NCBI GenBank assembly: GCA_020829485.1
Contig: JAIVFU010000080.1
Span: 1 to 28,804 of the forward strand
DNA from: Nostoc sp. CHAB 5834
GTDB lineage: Bacteria > Cyanobacteriota > Cyanobacteriia > Cyanobacteriales > Nostocaceae
Direction: 5' to 3'
Length of the DNA stretch: 28,804 nt
Shown here: piece by piece, positions 22,041 to 28,804 of the stretch
Position numbering within the stretch: the first letter of the stretch is position 1
Layout: each line of letters starts with the position of its first letter
Position numbers and translations under genes: made by a program
The notes under the pieces: generated by a model
What the model was told of the DNA's origin: nothing
Database searches by the model: none
What the model saw: only the letters and a program-made list of their open reading frames with translations

Positions 22041-23686
22041 TTACAGGAATTAACCATATTACTTTGTCTGTCTGCAACTTGGAAAAATCTTTTAAGTTTT
22101 ATACCGAAATTCTAGGTTGTCAAGCGATCGCCAAATGGCAAACAGGTGCTTATCTACTGGCAGGTGACTTATGGTTGTGCCTATCTTTAGATTCCAACAC
22201 ACGCACAAATCCTGCAAACGAGTACACTCATATTGCTTTTAGTATCTCTGAAGAAAGGTTTCAAGAATATAGCGATCGCCTCAAAGTTTTAGGAGTCAAA
22301 CAGTGGAAACAAAATACAAGTGAAGGCGATTCTATATATATTCTCGACCCTGACCACCACAAGCTGGAACTGCATATAGGTGATTTATCTTCCAGAATTA
22401 CCGCCACTCAAAAAGCTCCCTATAAAGACATGAAATTTTTTAGTGAATCAGTCAACAGTCAACAGTCAACAGTCAACAGTCAAACACCTAAAAATATTCA
22501 AATATTATCCAAACCAACCAACACAAAAACTGCTATCCAAGGAGTAAATGTACTAACTTCCGATGGTTGGCTGGAAGATGCCACAGTTTTAATTGAAGAT
22601 GGGCAATTTACCAGCATTGATCAGGCCAGTAGTCCTAATGGATTTCATTTGGTAAATGCTCAAGGACTCCAGATGTTGCCAGGAATTATTGACTTACACG
22701 GCGATGCTTTTGAAAGGATGATTTGCCCTCGCCCTGGAGTTAACTTTCCTCTACCAATAGCGATCGCAGATAATGACCGCAACCTCTTAGCATCCGGTAT
22801 CACAACTTTTTATTGCTCAATTACCGACTCTTACGAACCAGGTTTACGCAGCCGAGATTCTGCCCGTGCTTTAATTGACTTCATTTTAGGGACAGGAAAA
22901 CAAGTTTTAAATTGCAATCATCGCATTCATATTAGACATGAAGAGGCAAATATCACAGGACATCAAGAATTGTGTGATTGGATGGTATCCGGTCGTGTGC
23001 ATATTTTATCGATTAACGATCACTTACCACCCCCAGGAAATCAAAAGAGATTGAGCCGATATCTCAATAGTGTGAAGCAAAGATCATCGATGTCTATTGA
23101 AGAAATCGAAGAATTAGTCAACCAAGTAACAGAACGACGACATGAAGGAGACGTACAAATAGAACAACTGGTAGATTTAGCTCATACCTACAGTATTCCT
23201 CTCGCTTCTCATGATGATGATAGCCCAGAGAAAGTAATACTAAGTCAACAACGCCGAGTAGCGATCGCAGAATTTCCCGCTACTGTGGACTTAGCTGCTC
23301 AGTCTCGTGAATATGGTGCAGCAGTTATTATGGGTGCGCCTAACTTAGTGCGAGGTGGTTCTCACTTAGGTTTGATGAGTGTCGCTGAGGCGGTAAAAAA
23401 TAACGTTATCGATTGTCTTTGCTCAGACTATCATTACCCTTCCTTGTTCTATGCACCCTTCAAACTCCAAGAATTAGGCTTGATGTCTTTTGAACAAGCG
23501 TGGTCATTAGTTTCTAACCGTCCAGCAGAAGCGGCGGGAATTAGCGATCAAAAAGGTAAAATTGCTCCTGGTTTAGATGCTGATTTCCTGTTGATATCTC
23601 CTGATAATTCTTTACTCTCTGCAATTACTGCCATCTCATCCGTATACGTAGCAGGAAAAGAAGTTGCTCGATATCAAATTCAATAA
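22037..23686 (+). CDS. FosA-like glyoxalase-fold domain fused to PhnM-like amidohydrolase
   Basis: 549 residues. Residues 1-135 are a complete FosA-type fosfomycin-resistance domain: metal ligands H7 (NHITLS), H65 (YTHIAF) and E111 (LELHIG); phosphonate- and K+-loop residues K91, S95, S99, Y101 and R120, equivalent to FosA K90, S94, S98, Y100 and R119 as I recall them. Residues 136-151 are a linker (SESVNSQQSTVNSQTP) encoded by an STRR. Residues ~165-549 are a PhnM-type amidohydrolase (LPGIIDLHGDAFER, ASHDDDSPE, MGAPNLVRGGSHLG, CSDYHYPSLFYAP). It overlaps phnI by 4 bp. The FosA part probably acts on epoxide phosphonates; the hydrolase resembles the 5-triphosphate diphosphatase PhnM, of which a second, canonical copy lies downstream. 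The T6 run at 22436-22441 with one more T would end FosA at its usual C-terminus (...MKFF-stop). Confidence 0.9.
   Translation: MITGINHITLSVCNLEKSFKFYTEILGCQAIAKWQTGAYLLAGDLWLCLSLDSNTRTNPANEYTHIAFSISEERFQEYSDRLKVLGVKQWKQNTSEGDSIYILDPDHHKLELHIGDLSSRITATQKAPYKDMKFFSESVNSQQSTVNSQTPKNIQILSKPTNTKTAIQGVNVLTSDGWLEDATVLIEDGQFTSIDQASSPNGFHLVNAQGLQMLPGIIDLHGDAFERMICPRPGVNFPLPIAIADNDRNLLASGITTFYCSITDSYEPGLRSRDSARALIDFILGTGKQVLNCNHRIHIRHEEANITGHQELCDWMVSGRVHILSINDHLPPPGNQKRLSRYLNSVKQRSSMSIEEIEELVNQVTERRHEGDVQIEQLVDLAHTYSIPLASHDDDSPEKVILSQQRRVAIAEFPATVDLAAQSREYGAAVIMGAPNLVRGGSHLGLMSVAEAVKNNVIDCLCSDYHYPSLFYAPFKLQELGLMSFEQAWSLVSNRPAEAAGISDQKGKIAPGLDADFLLISPDNSLLSAITAISSVYVAGKEVARYQIQ
22449..22483. repeat. 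STRR (CAGTCAA)5 forming the FosA-PhnM linker
   Basis: Five perfect heptamers translated as part of the interdomain linker. There is no in-frame ATG, GTG or TTG between it and the start of the amidohydrolase domain. Confidence 0.95.
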
Positions 23687-23691
23687 ATATC

Positions 23692-23723
23692 CAGTCAACA
23701 GTCAACAGTCATCAGTCATCAGT
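23692..23723. repeat. STRR tract upstream of the HD-domain gene
   Basis: About four CAGTCAA/CAGTCAT heptamers filling most of a 45-bp gap. Confidence 0.9.
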
Positions 23724-23731
23724 TACCTATT

Positions 23732-24292
23732 ATGAAACCTACTATCGAAAGCATTATTGACCTATTCACCGAAAAGGGTTCTCAATCCTATGGTGCGGAA
23801 GCTGTCAGCCAGCTAGAACACGCCTTGCAATGTGCTAGCCTCGCTGAAATATCAGGTCAAAATCATGAATTGATTACTGCTTGCCTACTCCATGATTTAG
23901 GGCATTTAATCCATGACTTGGGAGATAATCCAGCCAGCAAAGGCATAGACGATCAACATGAACATCAAGCCATTCCCTTACTACGGCAGATTTTCAGTCC
24001 AGCAGTCACACAACCGATTAGGCTTCATGTCGTCGCCAAACGCTATCTTTGCTCAGTTGTTCCTCAATATTGGGAAAGTCTCTCAGCCGCATCCAAACGC
24101 AGCTTAGAACTGCAAGGAGGCATATTTCCCCCTGAACAGGCAGAGAAATTTATTCAGCAACCTTATGCTCAAGATGCTGTGCAGTTAAGGATTTATGACG
24201 ACAAAGCCAAAATCACGAATTTGCCAACACCCGATTTAAACCACTTCACCCAATTTATGACCGCCTCTTTAAATAAGCTGTCGCGCATATAA
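23732..24292 (+). CDS. HD-domain phosphonate oxygenase, PhnZ/TmpB-like
   Basis: 186 residues matching the phosphonate-associated HD family (TIGR03276 type). Residues equivalent to the PhnZ di-iron site are present: H30 (SQLEHALQ), H54-D55 (LLHDLGH), H76 (DDQHEHQA), H99 (IRLHVVAKRYL) and D156/D157 (RIYDDKAK). The substrate-gating pair Y20 and E23 (SYGAE) is also there. PhnZ and TmpB are mixed-valence di-iron oxygenases that cleave 1-hydroxyphosphonates to a carboxylic acid and phosphate. No PhnY/TmpA-type Fe(II)/2-oxoglutarate hydroxylase is in the window, so the partner or substrate is open. The C-terminal NKLSRI and stop come from a TAAGCTGTCGCGC repeat arm. Function is inferred by family. 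Confidence 0.88.
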   Translation: MKPTIESIIDLFTEKGSQSYGAEAVSQLEHALQCASLAEISGQNHELITACLLHDLGHLIHDLGDNPASKGIDDQHEHQAIPLLRQIFSPAVTQPIRLHVVAKRYLCSVVPQYWESLSAASKRSLELQGGIFPPEQAEKFIQQPYAQDAVQLRIYDDKAKITNLPTPDLNHFTQFMTASLNKLSRI

Positions 24293-24375
24293 GTTGTATG
24301 TACATCTTTTCGTATGGTCTGTTAACAGTCATCAGTCATCAGTCATCAGCCATCAGTCATCAGTCATCAGTCAAC
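24274..24375. mobile_element. One-ended STRR element (left arm + STRR), phnJ leader
   Basis: TAAGCTGTCGCGCAT arm followed by ACATCTTTTCGT and (CAGTCAT) heptamers. The arm is shared with 11899-11935; no right TAGACGCGCATCAGCTTA arm follows. It supplies the HD gene's last codons and fills the gap to phnJ. Confidence 0.6.
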
Positions 24376-24381
24376 AATAAA

Positions 24382-25245
24382 ATGAATATTTCTCCCAATC
24401 TCCAATCCCCAGAAACAGGTTTTAACTTTGCTTATTTAGACGAGCAAACAAAGCGTTCCATTCGCCGTGCTTTGCTGAAAGCTGTTGCGATTCCAGGACA
24501 TCAAATTCCCTTTTCTTCCAGAGAAATGCCCATGTCTTACGGCTGGGGTACTGGTGGAATTCAGGTAACAGCTGCTGTGATTGGTCAAACTGATGTCTTA
24601 AAAGTAATTGACCAAGGAGCAGACGACACCACTAACGCCGTTAATATTCGTCGCTTTTTTCAAAAAGTTTGTGGTGTAAAGACAACAGAACGCACACAAG
24701 AAGCAACTTTAATTCAGACTCGCCACCGCATACCCGAAACACCACTACAGGAAGGACAGATTTTAGTTTACCAAGTACCCATTCCCGAACCTTTGCGCTG
24801 GCTAGAACCATCATCTGTAGAGACAGGCAAAATGCACGCTCTAGAAGAATACGGAGCTATGTATGTCAAGCTTTACGAAGACATTACCACACATGGACAT
24901 ATTGCTACATCCTACGACTATCCGGTAATGGTGCATAACCGCTATTTGATGAGTCCTAGTCCGATCCCACGCTTTGATAATCCTAAAATGCAGATGAGTC
25001 CGGCATTACAATTATTTGGTGCAGGGAGAGAAAAGCGCATATATGCAATTCCACCATATACCAAAGTCAAAAGCCTCGACTTTGAAGACCATCCCTTTAC
25101 CGTAGAAAAATGGGATAAAGCCTGTGAGTTATGCGGTTCTAGAGAAAGCTATTTAGATGAGGTAGTGATTGACGACCAAGGTGGGCGAATGTGGATCTGT
25201 TCAGATACAGACTTTTGTAGAGGAGTGATGACGGATGACTGTTGA
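24382..25245 (+). CDS. phnJ: C-P lyase catalytic subunit PhnJ (radical SAM)
   Basis: 287 residues from the ATG at 24382; an upstream in-frame start (24298) would only add repeat-encoded residues (VISHQSSAISHQSS). Conserved blocks: FNFAYLDEQTKRSIRRALLKAVAIPG, REMPMSYGWGTGGIQ, DQGADDTTNAVNIRRFF and LFGAGREKRIYAIPPYT. The [4Fe-4S] motif CX2CX21C is at C248, C251 and C273, and the thiyl-radical cysteine is C279 (SDTDFC). G39 matches E. coli G32, the glycyl-radical site. It cleaves the carbon-phosphorus bond, giving the alkane (methane from methylphosphonate) and cyclic ribose phosphate. The C-terminal MTDDC and stop are STRR-derived. Confidence 0.97.
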   Translation: MNISPNLQSPETGFNFAYLDEQTKRSIRRALLKAVAIPGHQIPFSSREMPMSYGWGTGGIQVTAAVIGQTDVLKVIDQGADDTTNAVNIRRFFQKVCGVKTTERTQEATLIQTRHRIPETPLQEGQILVYQVPIPEPLRWLEPSSVETGKMHALEEYGAMYVKLYEDITTHGHIATSYDYPVMVHNRYLMSPSPIPRFDNPKMQMSPALQLFGAGREKRIYAIPPYTKVKSLDFEDHPFTVEKWDKACELCGSRESYLDEVVIDDQGGRMWICSDTDFCRGVMTDDC

Positions 25246-25290
25246 CGGTTGACTGATGACTGATGATTGATGAGTATGGACTAATGACTA
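25227..25290. repeat. STRR tract in the phnJ-phnK junction
   Basis: TGATGAC, TGTTGAC and ACTAATG heptamers start inside the last codons of phnJ and end at the phnK start codon (CTAATGACTAAA). Confidence 0.9.
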
Positions 25291-26064
25291 ATGACTAAAT
25301 CTCTTTTACAGGTTCAACAACTGAGTAAATCTTACGGTGCGATTAAGGCGTGCGATCGCATTTCTTTTAATCTTTATCCTGGGCAAGTTCTCGGTATTGT
25401 CGGAGAATCAGGTTCAGGTAAGTCTACTTTGCTGAGTGCAATTGCTAATCATACTGCTGTTGACAAAGGTAATGTTATTTATACTAGTCGTAGCGGTGAA
25501 GACTTAGAAATTTTTCAACTTGCGGAAGCTAAACGGCGATTGCTAATGCGAACTGAGTGGGGCTTTGTGCAGCAAAATCCCCGTGATGGTCTGCGAATGA
25601 AGGTCAGTGCTGGAGCGAATATCGGCGAACGCTTGCTAGATATTGGAGTGCGGCACTACGGCAATATTCGAGATGAGGCTAGGCACTGGCTACAACAAGT
25701 AGAAATTGACCCAGCCCGAATAGATAATCTACCAATCCATTTTTCTGGAGGGATGCAACAAAGATTACAACTTGCTCGTGTGTTGGTGACGCGTCCTCGG
25801 TTGATATTAATGGACGAACCGACGGGAGGGTTGGATGTGTCGGTGCAGGCGCGGTTATTAGATTTGTTGCGATCGCTTGTCCGCAATTTTAACCTCAGCG
25901 TGATTATAGTTACCCACGATATCGGCGTAGTCAGACTGCTGGCACACAGATTATTAGTTATGCAACAAGGACAAGTAGTGGAATCAGGTTTAACTGACCA
26001 AGTACTTGATGATCCACAACATCCATACACTCAATTATTAGTCAGCGCCGCCTTAACACCATGA
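25291..26064 (+). CDS. phnK: C-P lyase ABC-type ATPase PhnK
   Basis: 257 residues. Walker A GESGSGKST (38-46), signature FSGGMQQRLQLAR (151-163), Walker B LILMDEP (171-177) with TGGLDVSVQARLLDLLR, H-loop H209. The insert EWGFVQQNPRDGLRMKVSAGANIGERLLDIG is typical of PhnK. PhnK binds the PhnGHIJ core at PhnJ and, with PhnL, drives the ATP-dependent conformational cycle; it is not a transporter. The start ATGACTAAA repeats the same STRR-edge motif seen at futB and phnH, in place of a ribosome-binding site. Confidence 0.95.
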   Translation: MTKSLLQVQQLSKSYGAIKACDRISFNLYPGQVLGIVGESGSGKSTLLSAIANHTAVDKGNVIYTSRSGEDLEIFQLAEAKRRLLMRTEWGFVQQNPRDGLRMKVSAGANIGERLLDIGVRHYGNIRDEARHWLQQVEIDPARIDNLPIHFSGGMQQRLQLARVLVTRPRLILMDEPTGGLDVSVQARLLDLLRSLVRNFNLSVIIVTHDIGVVRLLAHRLLVMQQGQVVESGLTDQVLDDPQHPYTQLLVSAALTP

Positions 26065-26066
26065 TG

Positions 26067-26150
26067 TGTTAACGGTTGACGGTTGACGGTTGATTGCTCA
26101 ACAAAGTGTTTACCGTCATCAGTCATCAGTCATCAGTCATCAGTCATCTA
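26067..26150. repeat. STRR + conserved arm (AAAGTGTTTACCGTCA), copy B
   Basis: (TTGACGG) heptamers, then CAAAGTGTTTACCGTCA, then CAGTCAT heptamers, filling the phnK-phnL gap. Same order as 17867-17930. Confidence 0.8.
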
Positions 26151-26161
26151 TTTTCTTAACA

Positions 26162-26887
26162 ATGCAATCATTAACCGTTAATCATTATCCAGTAGAGTTT
26201 TCTAGCCAAGCACTTTTGCAAGTTGAGAATTTGCGAAAAACTTTTACTCTGCATCAGCAAGGAGGCATTAATCTATCGGTGTTAGAAGGAGTATCTTTGA
26301 GCGTTAATGCTGGGGAATGTGTCGCCCTTTCTGGAGCATCCGGTAGTGGTAAATCTACATTTATGCGCTGTTTATATGCTAACTATCGCGTTGATAGTGG
26401 TTCAGTCTGGATAAAGCATCAGGAAGATTGGGTTGATTTGTGTCAACTCGCTCCCCACGAAATTTTAGCAGTCCGGCAGAAAACCATTGGATATGTCAGC
26501 CAGTTTTTAAGAGTAATTCCCAGAGTGCCAGCCTTAGAAGTCGCCGCAGAACCACTATTGGAATTAGGGGTAGATATAGAGGTTGCACATAACAAAGTTA
26601 AAGACTTATTTCATCGCCTCAACCTCTCAGAACGACTGTGGCATCTTTCCCCCACTACCTTTTCTGGAGGCGAAAAGCAACGGGTAAATATTACTCGTGC
26701 TTTAGCAGTTGATTATCCCATTTTGCTACTAGATGAACCAACTTCAGCCCTAGACTCTACCAATCGCCAAGTAGTCATTGAACTGTTGCAAGAGAAAAAA
26801 GCTAAAGGCTGTGGCTTAATTGGCATTTTTCACGATGAAGAAGTGCGATCGCAACTTTGTAACCGCGAATTAATTTTTAATGGTTGA
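26162..26887 (+). CDS. phnL: C-P lyase ABC-type ATPase PhnL
   Basis: 241 residues from the ATG at 26162; the open frame continues upstream into STRR from a TTG (26090), but the repeat-encoded extension is not expected in PhnL. Walker A GASGSGKST (58-66), then YVSQFLRVIPRVPALEVAAEPL, which is diagnostic of PhnL; signature FSGGEKQ (167-173), Walker B PILLLDEP (186-193). PhnL dimerises on PhnK over the core complex. The stop TGA lies in the first heptamer of the following STRR tract (GGTTGACAG). Confidence 0.94.
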   Translation: MQSLTVNHYPVEFSSQALLQVENLRKTFTLHQQGGINLSVLEGVSLSVNAGECVALSGASGSGKSTFMRCLYANYRVDSGSVWIKHQEDWVDLCQLAPHEILAVRQKTIGYVSQFLRVIPRVPALEVAAEPLLELGVDIEVAHNKVKDLFHRLNLSERLWHLSPTTFSGGEKQRVNITRALAVDYPILLLDEPTSALDSTNRQVVIELLQEKKAKGCGLIGIFHDEEVRSQLCNRELIFNG

Positions 26888-27065
26888 CAGTTGACGGTTG
26901 ACGGTTGACGGTTGACAGTTAACTGTCACCAGTCACCAGTCATCAGTCACCAGTCATCAGTCACCAGTCATCAGTCATCAGTCATCAGTCACCAGTCATC
27001 AGTCACCAGTCATCAGTCACCAGTCACCAGTCATCAGTCATCAGTCATCAGTCACCAGTCAACAA
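26883..27065. repeat. Long STRR tract in the phnL-phnM gap
   Basis: About 26 heptamers, TTGACGG types then CAGTCAC/CAGTCAT types, occupying the whole gap from the phnL stop to 4 bp before the phnM ATG. Confidence 0.95.
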
Positions 27066-27069
27066 TATT

Positions 27070-28206
27070 ATGAATGAACAGATTTACACTAACTATCGTT
27101 TGCAACTACCAGATCAAGAACTGCTAGGTACTTTGGTAGTGCGAGATGGATTGATTGCTGATATTCAACCAGGAATTGTGAGTCATGGTCAAAATGGTCA
27201 GGGAGATTATCTATTACCAGGATTGATTGAGTTACACACCGATAATCTCGAACGCTGTATGTCTCCCCGTCCCGGTATTCGTTGGCCTTTAGAAGCCGCA
27301 GCAGTTTATCATGACCGAGATTTAGCCAGCGCGGGAATAACAACAGTATGTGATGCGATCGCAATTGGTGATGTGGCGGCTGGCTCTCCTCGCTTAACTA
27401 ACTATGCGCCGATGATTGATGTCATCTCCCAAAGACAAGCCGCCGGACGCTTTTGTGTGGAACATCGCATTCATCTGCGCTGTGAACTGGCTTTTGACAA
27501 GGTTTATGATATTACAGCACAATACGCAGATCATCCTCTTTTATCAATGATTTCGCTGATGGATCATACTCCAGGTCAACGGCAGTTTACCCGGTTGGAC
27601 AAGTTTAAAGAGTATTACATGGGCAAACACGGCGTTACTCCTGACAAAATTGACGAGTTCATCATCATTCGTCAGCAACAGCAACAAATATATGCACAAA
27701 AAAATCGTATGGCTTTAGTAGAACTTACCAAAGCCAAAGGTATTTCCTTAGCAAGTCACGATGATGCTACTGTGGAACACGTCCAAGAAGCTGTGCAAGA
27801 TGGAGTAGTATTAGCTGAGTTCCCCACTACATTAGAAGCCGCCAAAGCAGCGCACAGCTTAGGATTACAAGTTTTAATGGGTGCGCCTAATTTAGTATTA
27901 GGTGGTTCTCACTCTGGTAATGTTTCTGCAATGGAACTTGTTTTGCACAATTTAGTTGATGTGATCTCTTCTGATTACGTTCCTCAAAGCCTATTGCAAT
28001 CCATCTGGATCATTGCTCATAAGACTGGCAAGCCTATCTACCAAGCTATGCAATTATTTACCAGTAACCCAGCTAAAGCCATCAATCTATTTTGCGATCG
28101 CGGTAGTTTGGAGGTAGGAAAAAGAGCCGATGCGATCGCTGTTCATGATGATGGCATCATACCCCGTTTGAATGCAACTATCTGCCGAGGTGTTCGTATT
28201 TCTTAA
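27070..28206 (+). CDS. phnM: Ribose 1-phosphonate 5-triphosphate diphosphatase PhnM (canonical copy)
   Basis: 378 residues, same length as E. coli PhnM. Amidohydrolase signatures: LLPGLIELHTDNLER (~55-69), ITTVCDAIAIGDV, EHRIHLRCEL, MDHTPGQRQFTRLDKFKEYYMGKHG, ASHDDATVEHV, AEFPTTLEAAKAA, MGAPNLVLGGSHSGNVSA and SSDYVPQS. It hydrolyses the 5-triphosphate to monophosphate plus diphosphate before PhnJ acts. It matches E. coli PhnM more closely than the FosA-fused homologue upstream, so this is the likely pathway enzyme. It is the last gene of the operon; the next step, PhnP, is not seen. Confidence 0.95.
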   Translation: MNEQIYTNYRLQLPDQELLGTLVVRDGLIADIQPGIVSHGQNGQGDYLLPGLIELHTDNLERCMSPRPGIRWPLEAAAVYHDRDLASAGITTVCDAIAIGDVAAGSPRLTNYAPMIDVISQRQAAGRFCVEHRIHLRCELAFDKVYDITAQYADHPLLSMISLMDHTPGQRQFTRLDKFKEYYMGKHGVTPDKIDEFIIIRQQQQQIYAQKNRMALVELTKAKGISLASHDDATVEHVQEAVQDGVVLAEFPTTLEAAKAAHSLGLQVLMGAPNLVLGGSHSGNVSAMELVLHNLVDVISSDYVPQSLLQSIWIIAHKTGKPIYQAMQLFTSNPAKAINLFCDRGSLEVGKRADAIAVHDDGIIPRLNATICRGVRIS

Positions 28207-28309
28207 GTTAAAAACATTAGACCTGTCCGAAAATTAAATTCGCATAAAAATAGGATATAAAATTTTAACTTTATAATCTTGATGTTTGCCCTATCTAGCT
28301 TTTGCTGGC

Positions 28310-28455
28310 TATACAGCATAATAATTTTTGTTTAAATACAAAATTTGAAAATCATATTTTTTGCTTCTAAACTATCATCAACTATGTCAATGATATCTTG
28401 TCCTTTCCACTCTGGGGTCTTTTATTTGTGTGAAGTATTCCTGAAACTGCTTCAT
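28310..28455 (-). pseudogene. ISAs1-family transposase, N-terminal remnant
   Basis: On the minus strand an ATG at 28455 opens 22 codons, MKQFQEYFTQIKDPRVERTR plus YH, then a stop. Shifting frame by one base gives IDIVDDSLEA, so the expected HxLIDIV region is frame-broken. FxxIxDPRVERT-(K/R)-H is the characteristic N-terminal motif of ISAs1-family transposases. The rest of 28207-28804 is AT-rich with no other gene that I can support. Confidence 0.5.
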
Positions 28456-28804
28456 GCGTCGTGATTCGATTTTTTATAAACTATTTCAACAATCTCCCAG
28501 TTTACTATCAGCAATTCTCATTTTGAAAAAAAATCAGAGAAAATTCTGTTACTTAAATGGATAACTTGTGTCGAAGCATCATTTTTTGACAGATAATTAT
28601 CATCCAACGTTGGAGATAGAAAGTTTTCATGAAATTTGCCCATAAAAAATCGATTTCAATTGATAAATCCAGATGATAATACAACAAATTTTTTAGTTTT
28701 TTTAATAAAATAACCTTCTCTTCCTCTTTTAATATATTGACATTTTCAACTAGAATTTACTCTTTTGGATGGGTCATGTTCTGTGATAATGAATGATAAT
28801 AAAT

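Noticed and set aside
24298..24381. N-terminal extension of PhnJ (28 residues)
   Set aside because: It is encoded by repeat DNA; the ATG at 24382 gives a protein that aligns with E. coli PhnJ from the start with a constant offset of seven.
26090..26161. N-terminal extension of PhnL from a TTG
   Set aside because: Repeat-encoded (SVISHQSS) and begins with a weak start; the ATG at 26162 is better.
26883..27065. Possible CRISPR array (regular repeats in the phnL-phnM gap)
   Set aside because: The units are contiguous 7-bp tandem repeats without unique spacers; typical STRR.
28783..28804. GATAATGAATGATAAT as a Fur box at the window edge
   Set aside because: AT-rich, partly a direct repeat and cut by the window end; the downstream gene is not visible.

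Overview
The window comes from a filamentous, probably heterocyst-forming cyanobacterium (Nostocales). The evidence is the many GCGATCGC (HIP1) palindromes, the heptanucleotide short tandemly repeated repetitive (STRR) tracts such as (TGATGAC)n and (CAGTCAA)n, an SLH/OprB-type iron-uptake porin, a PEP-CTERM protein, and phn proteins of cyanobacterial character. I cannot assign a species from sequence alone.

Layout. (1) 1-2290 is a scrapyard of insertion-sequence remnants (IS5-like and IS630-like) around one intact EamA-type permease. A 42-bp palindromic repeat has landed inside one transposase remnant. (2) 2291-6002, minus strand: a small PEP-CTERM protein and a large exported beta-propeller/phosphoesterase. 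The phosphoesterase is preceded by a three-repeat Pho box. (3) 6451-13690, minus strand: an iron-acquisition block. In transcription order it is an iron-uptake porin, futA (binding protein), futB (fused permease), futC (ATPase) and a COG4280-like membrane protein with Ftr1-style acidic motifs. The futB-futC gap is swollen by a 14-unit 21-bp minisatellite and a 134-bp nested inverted-repeat element. (4) 14629-28206: a complete C-P lyase locus in the order phnC, phnD, phnE, [S23-type four-helix-bundle gene, antisense], [phnF, antisense], phnG, phnH, GNAT acetyltransferase, phnI, fosA::phnM-like fusion, PhnZ-like HD oxygenase, phnJ, phnK, phnL, phnM. phnN and phnP are not present here. (5) 28207-28804: no intact gene, only an ISAs1-like transposase remnant.

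How it works together. PhnCDE would import phosphonates. PhnGHIJKL and PhnM would couple them to ribose triphosphate and cleave the C-P bond, with the PhnJ radical and Fe-S residues all present. The acetyltransferase, the FosA domain and the HD oxygenase add capacity for amino-, epoxy- or hydroxy-phosphonates. A Pho box lies upstream of phnC, a second one lies upstream of the phosphoesterase, and a TAGATGTCTA motif is shared between the phnC leader and the phnF-phnG gap. Together these suggest activation on phosphate starvation combined with PhnF repression.

The most striking feature is how STRR DNA has moulded the phn locus. Almost every intergenic gap holds an STRR tract. Tracts lie inside phnI and form the linker of the FosA-PhnM fusion. 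Several genes take their stop codons, C-termini or start codons from repeat DNA. Three full copies of a 116-186 bp STRR-cored element bounded by TA and AGCTG termini behave like a miniature inverted-repeat transposable element. One of them can be excised on paper to restore an overlapping phnH/acetyltransferase junction.
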